Positions 54,756-62,079 of a DNA stretch of 64,000 nt are shown piece after piece. Each line of letters begins with the position of its first letter. Position 1 is the first letter of the stretch. The position numbers and the translations under genes were made by a program. Below the pieces are notes generated by a model. It searched no databases and was not told the DNA's origin. It saw only the letters and a program-made list of their open reading frames with translations. Source of the stretch: Pelomonas sp965229315 (GTDB taxonomy: Bacteria; Pseudomonadota; Gammaproteobacteria; Burkholderiales; Burkholderiaceae_C); assembly GCF_965229315.1 (NCBI RefSeq), contig NZ_CBDDJA010000001.1, positions 434,001-498,000 on the forward strand. Reading direction: 5' to 3'.

Positions 54756-56456
54756 ATGTCCACCAAGACCCTCGCTCCAGCTGAGGCCGCAACGCTCGGC
54801 TTGGTCGCTGCCGCCGCGCTCCCCCCCCTGCTGGCCTACAACCAGACCCCGGCCGCCACGCTGTACAACCAACTGCTGGCCCTCGCAGGCTGGGGCGTTG
54901 CGCTCATGCTGGCGGCCCGCGTCACGCCGGGCTGGCGGGATGGCCTGAAGAGCCCCGCATCGCTCGCACTGCTGCTGCTGCTCATCGCGCCGCTCAGCTC
55001 CGTGCTGTGGCGCTCGCTGCCGGCCTCGCTGGGCCTGGGTGCCACCGCCGTCATCGGCGCCGGCCTGGCCGTGTTGCTCGTTGCGCAGGGGCTGTCGCGC
55101 GAGGCGCGCCTGCGCGCTGCGCAGGCGCTGTGCTGGGGCTTGCTCGCGGCCGGTCTGGCCAGCGTCGCCATCGGCCTCATCCAGGTCTTCGCGCCCGCGC
55201 TGGCGGACGGCGATGTCATCGCCCGCTCCGGCATCGCCGGCCGCGCGGTCGGCAACCTGCGCCAGCCCAATCACCTCGCCAGCCTGATGATGTGGGCCGC
55301 CGTCGCGGCGGTGTTCCTGACCGAACGGCGCGGCTGGCGCGCGGCGCTGCCGGCGCTGCTGTTCGCGTTCGTCTTCACCGTCGTGCTGAGCGCGTCGCGC
55401 ACCGGCTTCATCGGCATCGCGATGCTGGCCGTGTGGGGCCTGGTGGACCGCCGCCTGTCGCGCAGCGCGCGGCTGAGCCTGCTGGCCACGCCGCTGATGC
55501 TGGGCGTGAGCTGGTGGCTGATGGCGCAGTGGTCGGCCGAGAGCGGCCATGCCTTCGGCGCGGCTTCGCGCCTGTCGGAAGGTGCGGGCTCGCCGTCGCG
55601 GCTGGCCATCCTGCGCGACGCCTGGGCGCTGACCGTCGCCAACCCGTGGCTGGGCGTCGGCTGGGGCGAGTTCAACTTCGCGTGGAGTCTCACGCCGTTC
55701 CCGACGCGCCCCATCGCGTTCTTCGACCACACGCACAACCTGCCCGCGCAGCTGGCCGTGGAGCTGGGCCTGCCCTGGGCGGGCGCCGTGCTCGCACTGC
55801 TGGGCTGGGCGCTGTGGAAGGCCTGGCGCGGTGCCGCGCGAGCCGGCGAGGACGCGCCGCTGCGCCGCGCCGCGTTGATGCTGGTGCTGACCATCGCGCT
55901 GCACAGCCTGCTGGAATACCCGCTCTGGTATGCGTACTTCCTGCTGCCGGCCTGCTTTGCGCTGGGTCTCGCGTTGCCGGCCGACGAAGGCGTGGCACCG
56001 GCCCCTGCGTGGCCCTGGCACCTGATCGGCGGCCTGCTGATCGCCGGCAGCGCCTTCGCCGTGTGGGACTTCCAGCGCATCACCGTCATCTATGCGCCCA
56101 GTGCCGATGCCGGGCCGCTGGAAGAGCGCGTCGCCGCCGGCCAGCGCTCGCTGTTCTTCAGCCACCAGGCGGATTACGCCGCCGCCACCAGCTTCCCGCC
56201 GGGCGCCCTGGCGCTGGATGCCGCCCGGCGCACGGCCTTCAGCCTCGTCGATGCAAGGTTGCTGATGCACTGGTCCCGTTCGCTGGAGGCCACGCGCGAC
56301 CTCAACGGCGCCCGCTACCTGGCCGACCGGCTGCGCGAGTTCCGCAACCCGACGGGCGACACCTGGCTCGCGGTGTGCGCAGAGCCCGCTTCGGCGCCGC
56401 TGCTGCCGCAGTGCCAGCCGGCCTCGGGTGTCATCGACTGGCGGACGCTGCGCTGA
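54756..56456 (+). CDS. PglL-type O-oligosaccharyltransferase
   Basis: About 566 residues with about twelve membrane segments. PglL landmarks: VGNLRQPNHLASLMMWAA (QPNHLA), VLSASRTGFIG, LAILRDAWALTVANPWLGVGWGEFN and the catalytic-loop His in FFDHTHNLPAQLAVELGLP, then a C-terminal soluble region. The family transfers lipid-linked oligosaccharides onto Ser/Thr of pilin and other periplasmic proteins. The start at MSTKTLAPAEAAT is chosen because it begins after the previous gene's stop; upstream starts overlap that gene. It ends by overlapping the convergent EamA gene by 26 bases. Confidence 0.88.
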   Translation: MSTKTLAPAEAATLGLVAAAALPPLLAYNQTPAATLYNQLLALAGWGVALMLAARVTPGWRDGLKSPASLALLLLLIAPLSSVLWRSLPASLGLGATAVIGAGLAVLLVAQGLSREARLRAAQALCWGLLAAGLASVAIGLIQVFAPALADGDVIARSGIAGRAVGNLRQPNHLASLMMWAAVAAVFLTERRGWRAALPALLFAFVFTVVLSASRTGFIGIAMLAVWGLVDRRLSRSARLSLLATPLMLGVSWWLMAQWSAESGHAFGAASRLSEGAGSPSRLAILRDAWALTVANPWLGVGWGEFNFAWSLTPFPTRPIAFFDHTHNLPAQLAVELGLPWAGAVLALLGWALWKAWRGAARAGEDAPLRRAALMLVLTIALHSLLEYPLWYAYFLLPACFALGLALPADEGVAPAPAWPWHLIGGLLIAGSAFAVWDFQRITVIYAPSADAGPLEERVAAGQRSLFFSHQADYAAATSFPPGALALDAARRTAFSLVDARLLMHWSRSLEATRDLNGARYLADRLREFRNPTGDTWLAVCAEPASAPLLPQCQPASGVIDWRTLR

Positions 56457-57405
56457 GCGGTCGTCGGCGCAGCCGCCGCAGTTGCTTCGACAACGCGGCA
56501 TGGCCGCTGACGCAGGCGATGCTGAGCAGCACCAGCGCGCTGGCCGCGATGAAGCGCGTCTCCAGCGGCTCGCCCAGCAGCCACGCGCCCAACACCAGGC
56601 CGAACAGCGGCGTGAGGAAGGCGAACACGCCCAGTTGCGTGGCCCGATAACGGCGCAGCAACCAGCACCAGGTCAGGAAGCTCGCGAACGACACCACCAG
56701 ACTCTGGAAGCCAAGGTGTAGCCACACGGCGGGCGTGAATTCGACATGCCACTGCCCCGTCAACCACGCCCCGGGCAGCAGCAGCGCCACGGCACCGAGC
56801 AGTTGGTAGAGCAGCGTCTCGGTGGCCGGCGCACGCGCCAGCGCCGAGCAGCGCAGGGTCACCGTGGTCGCGCCCCAGGCGACGCCAGCCAGCAGCGCCA
56901 GGGCATCGCCCAGCAGCACCCGTCGGTCGGCGCCCGCAGAGAAGGCGTCGCCGCCGAGGAAGGCCAGCGCCGTGCCGCAGAAGGCGAGTGCGATGCCCAG
57001 CCACTGCCACGCGCCCAGCCGCTCGGCCGGCAGGCGCCACTGCAGGCCCAGCGCTGCGAAGATGGGCGCCGTGTACAGGAAGACGACGACGTGGGAGGCG
57101 TGCGTGAGGCGCAGCGCCTCGGCCACCAACAGGTATTCCACACCGAACAACGCACCGGCCAGCAGGCCCGGCTTCCAGCGGTCGCGATTCGCCGCCTCGC
57201 CACGGTGGCGCATCAACGCCACCAACAGCAGCACGGCCACCACGGATCGCAACGCCACCATCAGCATGGGGGTGGCCTGCGGGGCGATGGCTTTCAGCGA
57301 GACCTGCTGCAGGCTCCAGACAAGGCACAGCAGCGTCATGACGCCTGCTGCACGGGCGTCCAGCGCGGCAGGCCGGGGCGATGTGGGCGGGTGGTGCAAG
57401 GACAT
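56431..57405 (-). CDS. EamA/RhaT-family (DMT) transporter
   Basis: About 324 residues with ten membrane segments in two EamA repeats (LLCLVWSLQQVSLKAIAPQATPMLMVALR and ALLAGVAWGATTVTLRCSALA). The family exports amino acids, nucleobases or other metabolites. The start at MSLHHPPTSP excludes an upstream extension with no family similarity. It is divergent from a LysR gene with 76 bases between; such pairs are commonly regulator and target. The 3' end overlaps that of the oligosaccharyltransferase gene. Confidence 0.9.
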   Translation of the reverse strand: MSLHHPPTSPRPAALDARAAGVMTLLCLVWSLQQVSLKAIAPQATPMLMVALRSVVAVLLLVALMRHRGEAANRDRWKPGLLAGALFGVEYLLVAEALRLTHASHVVVFLYTAPIFAALGLQWRLPAERLGAWQWLGIALAFCGTALAFLGGDAFSAGADRRVLLGDALALLAGVAWGATTVTLRCSALARAPATETLLYQLLGAVALLLPGAWLTGQWHVEFTPAVWLHLGFQSLVVSFASFLTWCWLLRRYRATQLGVFAFLTPLFGLVLGAWLLGEPLETRFIAASALVLLSIACVSGHAALSKQLRRLRRRPLSAASASR

Positions 57406-57481
57406 GGCGCCGCCAATGTGCCCGGCCTTCAATATCGTGAAAAGCGGATAATTCAAGACCATTCCATTCGTTGATCGAAAC

Positions 57482-58345
57482 TTGCCTGACCTGCAGACCG
57501 ACTGGCTGAAGTGCTTCGTCGCCACCGTGGATGCCGGCTCGCTGTCGGCCGCCGCGCCCGAGATCCATCGCTCGCAATCCGCCGTGAGCATGCAGATCAA
57601 GAAGCTGGAGGCCGCGCTCGGCTGCCAGCTGTTGCTGCGCGGCCCGCGCCAGCTCCAGCTCACGCACGAGGGCCAGGTGCTGCTGGGCTACGCGCGGCGC
57701 ATGCTGGACCTGCAGGCCGAGGCGCAGGCGGCGCTGCAGGGCGAGGCGGTCACCGGTGTCGTGCGCCTGGGCGTGCCGGACGACTACGCCAGCAAGTACC
57801 TCACGCCGGTGCTCAAGCGCTTCGCGCCGCGGCATGCGGGCGTGGAGATCCAGCTCGACTGCGAACAATCCACCGCGCTGATCCCACGCGTGGCGCGGGG
57901 CGAGCTGGACCTGGCGCTGGTGTCGCGCGACCACGCCCGCCGCGGCACGCTGCTGTTCCACGAGCCCATGGTGTGGGTGGGCTCGCCGCAGTTCGACGTG
58001 TGGACGCGCAACCCGCTGCCCATCGCCGTCTATGAGGAAGCAAGCCTGGGCCGGCGCAGCGCCGTCCAGTCGCTGGCGCAGCAGGGACGGCCCTACCGCA
58101 TGGTCTACAACAGCTCCAACCTGGCGGGGCAGATCGCCGCCGTCGAGAGCGGTCTGGCCATCGCGGCGCTGACGCAGTGCAGCGCGCCGGCACACCTGCA
58201 GATCCTGGGCGCAGCGCACGGCCTGGGGCCGCTGGAGCCCATGCAGGTGGCCGTCTACCGCAGCCGCGCGTCGCGCAGTTCGGCGGCCGTCGACAGCCTG
58301 CACCGCATGCTGGTGCAGACGCTCAGACAGGCCGGCCTCTCGTGA
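57482..58345 (+). CDS. LysR-family transcriptional regulator
   Basis: 287 residues. The N-terminal winged helix-turn-helix is complete: LKCFVATVDAGSLSAAAPEIHRSQSAVSMQIKKLE, followed by the effector-binding domain (about 90-285). A TTG start is inferred because an in-frame stop lies 33 bases upstream and no ATG or GTG occurs before the helix-turn-helix. It is divergent from the EamA exporter and probably controls it from the 76-base intergenic region. Effector unknown. Confidence 0.9.
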   Translation: MPDLQTDWLKCFVATVDAGSLSAAAPEIHRSQSAVSMQIKKLEAALGCQLLLRGPRQLQLTHEGQVLLGYARRMLDLQAEAQAALQGEAVTGVVRLGVPDDYASKYLTPVLKRFAPRHAGVEIQLDCEQSTALIPRVARGELDLALVSRDHARRGTLLFHEPMVWVGSPQFDVWTRNPLPIAVYEEASLGRRSAVQSLAQQGRPYRMVYNSSNLAGQIAAVESGLAIAALTQCSAPAHLQILGAAHGLGPLEPMQVAVYRSRASRSSAAVDSLHRMLVQTLRQAGLS

Positions 58346-58349
58346 CGCC

Positions 58350-58832
58350 TCAGACCTGCGCCGTCCAGTCGCCCGACTTGCCGCCGTGCTTCTCCAGCAC
58401 GCGCACCTGGCCGATGACCATGCCGCGGTCTGCCGCCTTGCACATGTCGTAGACGGTCAGCAGGCCCACCTGCACGGCGCACAGCGCCTCCATCTCGACG
58501 CCGGTGCGCCCCAACGTCTCGACCTGGGCGCGGCACAGCACGCGGCTGCCGGGCTCGTCGAGCTCGAAGTCCACCGCCACGCGCGTGATCGGCAGCGGAT
58601 GGCACAGCGGCACGAGGTCAGCGCAGCGCTTGGCGCCCTGGATGGCCGCGATGCGGGCCACGCCCAGCACGTCGCCCTTCTTCGCCGTGCCGCTGGCGAT
58701 CAGCGCGAAGGTCTCGGGCTTCATGCGGATCTCGCCGGCCGCGACGGCGATGCGGTGCGTCTCGGCCTTGGCCGACACGTCCACCATGTGGGCCTGGCCT
58801 TGCGCGTCGAAATGGGTGAGAGGACTGCTCAT
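58350..58832 (-). CDS. moaC: Cyclic pyranopterin monophosphate synthase accessory/MoaC
   Basis: 160 residues, standard for MoaC: LTHFDAQGQAHMVDVSAK at the start, then KKGDVLGVARIAAIQGAKR, LCHPLPI (active site) and GVEMEALCAVQVGLLTVYDMCKA with the catalytic Lys region KAADRGM. With MoaA it makes cyclic pyranopterin in molybdenum cofactor synthesis. It is convergent with the LysR gene, with 4 bases between the stops. No other moa genes are in the window. Confidence 0.96.
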   Translation of the reverse strand: MSSPLTHFDAQGQAHMVDVSAKAETHRIAVAAGEIRMKPETFALIASGTAKKGDVLGVARIAAIQGAKRCADLVPLCHPLPITRVAVDFELDEPGSRVLCRAQVETLGRTGVEMEALCAVQVGLLTVYDMCKAADRGMVIGQVRVLEKHGGKSGDWTAQV

Positions 58833-58859
58833 GTCGAAATTCCGTCTGTCGGGCCGAGC

Positions 58860-58960
58860 GCCGGGCCGCTCCCAAGCCGGCCCGTGGGGCGATGTGCTTG
58901 CGGCTCGATGCCGCGAGCATCGCCGTCCCCTCGGGGGACCGACCAGTCGCGCTCGCGTTC
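58860..58960 (-). repeat. Diverged copy of the dispersed GC-rich intergenic repeat, upstream of the M48 protease gene
   Basis: On the minus strand the block GGTCCCCCGAGGGGAC is followed, after a ~40-base insertion containing an inverted repeat (GATGCTCGCGGCATCGAGC), by GGCTTGGGAGCGGCCCGGCG. This has the same order as the copies in the mre operon, but is more diverged. It occupies the middle of the 231-base gap between moaC and the protease. Confidence 0.5.
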
Positions 58961-59063
58961 AGCGGTGCGCGTCTGGGCGAGGGGCCTGGTCGTGCCTGGA
59001 AACAAAGGGGCAAGCGGTTGCAGGCATCATAGGAGGCTCGCTCATGGCTCACGCCGTTGCCCG

Positions 59064-60674
59064 ATGACGATGAAGAAGTTCGCCTCCCGTCCCCTGCTCA
59101 GCCTGCTCGCTGCCGCCAGCCTGCTGCTGCCCGGCGCGCCGCTGAATGCGCAGGTCAACCTGCCGGCGCTGGGCGACTCGGTGTCGCAGGATCTCGACGT
59201 GGGCGCCGAGCGCCGGCTGGGCGACCAGGTGATGCGCCAGATCCGCATCGACCCGGACTATGTGCTGGACCCGCTGCTGCAGGAGTACCTGGACGGCATC
59301 TGGGACCCGCTCGTCAAGGCGGCGCGCAAGCTGGGGCAGATCGGCGACGAGACCCAGGCCCGCTTCGCATGGGAGCCTTTCCTGGTGCGCGACAAGAGCA
59401 TCAACGCGTTCGCGCTGCCGGGCGGTTTCGTCGGCACGCACCTGGGCCTGATCGCGATGACGTCGTCGCGGGACGAACTCGCCTCGGTGCTGGGGCACGA
59501 GCTGTCCCACATCACGCAGCGCCACATCGCACGGCGCATCGCCGGCGAGTCGCGCAACAGCATGATCGCCATCGCCGGCATGCTGCTGGGCGTGCTGGCG
59601 GCGTCGCGCGGCAACATCGAGATGGCCAACGCGGGCATCGTCGGCGGCCAGGCGGCGGCCACGCAGCTGTCCCTGAACTTTTCGCGCGACATGGAACGCG
59701 AGGCCGACCGCGTGGGCTTCAACGTGCTGGTCGAGGCCGGCTTCGCGGGCAGCGGCATGGTCAGCATGTTCGAGCGCATGGACCAGGCCTACCACCTGAT
59801 GGACTCGGGCGCGTATCCGTACCTGCGCTCGCACCCGCTGACCAGCGAGCGCATCGGCGACGCCCGCACGCGGCTGGCGCTCGAACCCTTCGCGCGCCCG
59901 CGCGGACTGGCCGAGCACGCGCTGATGGCGGCGCGCTCGCGCGTGCTGATGGACCCGCGCGTCGAAGCCTGGAAGGTGCTGGAGAACTACGACGCCGGTG
60001 CCCGCAACCTGAAGGACGGCGGCAACGGCTATGAGCAGCTCGGCGCACGCTACGCCGCCGCACTGGCATCCATCAAGCTGCGCAACTTCGACCGCGCGGA
60101 GGCGTCGCTGCGCAGCGCCGAACTGACGCTGCAACTCATCAGCCCCAGCCCCGCCGAGACGGCCGCGGCCCTGCGGCAGTTGATCTACCTGCGTGCCGAA
60201 TTGGCCCAGGCGCGCGGGCGGCCTGCCGAGGGCCTGGCCGCGCTGGACACGCTGAAGGGCGAGAAGTCGCGGCCCATGCTGATGCAGCGCGTTGACCTGG
60301 CGCTGGCCAGCGGCACTGCGGACACGGCCGGCCCGGCCTTGCGCGAGGCTGCTGATGAACTGCAGACACACGTCAGCCTGGAGCCCCACGATGCGCTCGC
60401 CTGGTCCAAGCTGGCCCTGCTGTGGACCCGGCTCGGCCAGCCGCTGCGGGCCGTGCGCGCCCAGGCCGAGATGCATGCGGCGGCGGGCGACCTGAACGGC
60501 GCCATCGACCGGCTGCGCTCCGGCCTGCGCCAGTCACGCGGGCCGGACGCAGACCAGGTGGAGGCCTCCGTCATCGACGCGCGGCTGCGCACGCTGGTCT
60601 ACGAACGCCAGGGCATCCTGGCCGAGATGTACAAGGGCCGCTACATCCCACCCGACGTCGAGCTCCCGGACTGA
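59064..60674 (+). CDS. M48-family zinc metalloprotease with TPR-like C-terminus (BepA-like)
   Basis: About 536 residues with a signal peptide (KKFASRPLLSLLAAASLLLPG). The protease domain (about 60-260) has the zinc motif HELSHITQRH and the third ligand Glu in READRVGFNVL. The C-terminal half is helical TPR-like. This layout is that of BepA/YfgC, which helps assemble or degrade outer-membrane proteins such as LptD. Periplasmic. Start at MTMKK or two codons later. It ends about 75 bases before the convergent holin-like gene. Confidence 0.9.
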   Translation: MTMKKFASRPLLSLLAAASLLLPGAPLNAQVNLPALGDSVSQDLDVGAERRLGDQVMRQIRIDPDYVLDPLLQEYLDGIWDPLVKAARKLGQIGDETQARFAWEPFLVRDKSINAFALPGGFVGTHLGLIAMTSSRDELASVLGHELSHITQRHIARRIAGESRNSMIAIAGMLLGVLAASRGNIEMANAGIVGGQAAATQLSLNFSRDMEREADRVGFNVLVEAGFAGSGMVSMFERMDQAYHLMDSGAYPYLRSHPLTSERIGDARTRLALEPFARPRGLAEHALMAARSRVLMDPRVEAWKVLENYDAGARNLKDGGNGYEQLGARYAAALASIKLRNFDRAEASLRSAELTLQLISPSPAETAAALRQLIYLRAELAQARGRPAEGLAALDTLKGEKSRPMLMQRVDLALASGTADTAGPALREAADELQTHVSLEPHDALAWSKLALLWTRLGQPLRAVRAQAEMHAAAGDLNGAIDRLRSGLRQSRGPDADQVEASVIDARLRTLVYERQGILAEMYKGRYIPPDVELPD

Positions 60675-60750
60675 CGTCAACCGCGGGCTGAGCGACCGGC
60701 CGCCTGGCCTTGCCCGCGTTCAGCGGAGCCGCACCCGGCGAGGGGCGCCG

Positions 60751-61101
60751 TCAGTCGGGGAACACGCGCTCGATGACCACGTCGATGACCATGCCGCACA
60801 GGCTGTAGATCAGCGAGCCGATCAGCGCGGCGCCGAAACCCGTGACGGCCAGGCCGTCCAGCACCGACGCGGCCGTCCAGAACATCACCGCGTTGATGAC
60901 GAACAGGAACAGGCCCAGCGTCAGCACCGTCACCGGCAGCGTCAGCAGCACCAGCACGGGCCGCAGCAGCGTGTTGAGCAGGCCCAGCACCAGCGCCGCG
61001 ATCAGCGCCGACGTGAAGCTTCTGACGACGACACCAGGGTAGAGGTGCGCCACCAGCAACAGCGCACCTGCCAACAACAACCAACGGACGAGGATCTTCA
61101 T
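60751..61101 (-). CDS. Four-helix membrane protein (phage holin family 4/YvlD-like, DUF360)
   Basis: 116 residues with four membrane segments. The family pattern NTLLRPVLVLLTLPVTVLTLGLFLFVINAVMFW is characteristic of the YvlD/DUF360 group, called phage-holin superfamily IV though chromosomal. Function unclear, possibly envelope stress. The start at MKILVRWLL is preferred over an extension of 18 residues. It is divergent from the tonB-type gene. Confidence 0.85.
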   Translation of the reverse strand: MKILVRWLLLAGALLLVAHLYPGVVVRSFTSALIAALVLGLLNTLLRPVLVLLTLPVTVLTLGLFLFVINAVMFWTAASVLDGLAVTGFGAALIGSLIYSLCGMVIDVVIERVFPD

Positions 61102-61168
61102 GGGCGCCGAGCATATCGGGCGGGCGCCCGCCCCGGTGTGGCGCCATGGCCGCATCGGTCCCTCATCA

Positions 61169-61188
61169 AATAGGAATCGTTCGCATTC
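61169..61188 (+). promoter_or_regulatory. Candidate Fur box upstream of the TonB gene
   Basis: AATAGGAATCGTTCGCATTC resembles the beta-proteobacterial Fur-box pattern AATGAGAATCATTCTCATTC (16 of 20 by eye). It is about 40 bases before the predicted start, in an AT-rich promoter-like patch. Iron repression of the tonB/siderophore-receptor pair would be expected. Confidence 0.6.
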
Positions 61189-61225
61189 GTGTTAGTATTT
61201 TCCTCTGAACTGCTGCAGCACCGCC

Positions 61226-61984
61226 TTGCCCGTGAAGCCCGCCCTCGCCTTTGTCGCCCCTGCACCGACCGCCGCGCCTGCCCGGCCTGCCGCGGCACGC
61301 GCGCAGCCGCGGCCGAGCTTTGTCGAGACGTCGGCCGGTGCGAGCCGCCAGCGCCTGCTGGCGGCCGGCGTCGTCGCGCTGCATGTGCTGGTGCTGTGGG
61401 GCCTGAGCCAGATGCATGACGTGCGCCGCACAGTGGCGCGCATCGCGCCCGTGGTGGTGCGCCTGATCGCCCCGGCCGAGCCGCCGCGGCCGCTGCCGCC
61501 GACGCCCGTGGCGATGCCGCAGTTGCAGGCACCGGCACCGACCTTCATCGAGCCCCCGATCATCGCGGTCGTGGCCACACCCGCGCCGGCGGCCGTCGTC
61601 GCAGCGCTGCCGCCGCCCCCGCCGACACCCGCGCCCGCCACCGTGCAGGCGGCGCCGGTGGTGGCCCCGGCGGTCGTGCCGCCGCCGGTGCCCGCCCTCA
61701 AGCAGGTGCCCGCCAGCGCGGTGCGCTACCTGAAGGAGCCGCGCATGACGGTGCCGCTGATGTCCAAGCGGCTGCGCGAGTCCGGCATCGTCCACCTGCG
61801 CGTCGTCGTGGACGTGCGCGGCATGCCGCGCGAGATCACGCTGGCGAAGTCGTCCGGCTTCGCACGCCTGGACGAGCAGGCGCTGCAGGACATGCGCAGT
61901 GCCCGCTTCGTGCCGCAAACCGACAACGGCCAGCCCGTCGAGTGGGAGGTCATCACGCCGATGTCCTACGAAGTCGACCGCTGA
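61226..61984 (+). CDS. TonB-family energy transducer
   Basis: 252 residues. One membrane segment near residues 48-65 is followed by a Pro/Ala-rich periplasmic spacer and a C-terminal TonB domain (about 165-250: KRLRESGIVHLRVVVDVRGMPREITLAKSSGFARLDEQAL). It transmits the proton-motive force to outer-membrane receptors. The start codon is TTG (61226) or GTG (61232); no ATG is available. No exbB/exbD is in the window. It is followed by a TonB-dependent receptor and both may be controlled by the upstream Fur-like site. Confidence 0.88.
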   Translation: MPVKPALAFVAPAPTAAPARPAAARAQPRPSFVETSAGASRQRLLAAGVVALHVLVLWGLSQMHDVRRTVARIAPVVVRLIAPAEPPRPLPPTPVAMPQLQAPAPTFIEPPIIAVVATPAPAAVVAALPPPPPTPAPATVQAAPVVAPAVVPPPVPALKQVPASAVRYLKEPRMTVPLMSKRLRESGIVHLRVVVDVRGMPREITLAKSSGFARLDEQALQDMRSARFVPQTDNGQPVEWEVITPMSYEVDR

Positions 61985-62079
61985 CCGCCCTTCCCGTTCC
62001 ATAACCAGCCATGCCGTGGGTGGCGCGTGACGCCGCCGTGGGCAAAGCCATGCCCATTCACGATCCATCGGAGAGCTCC

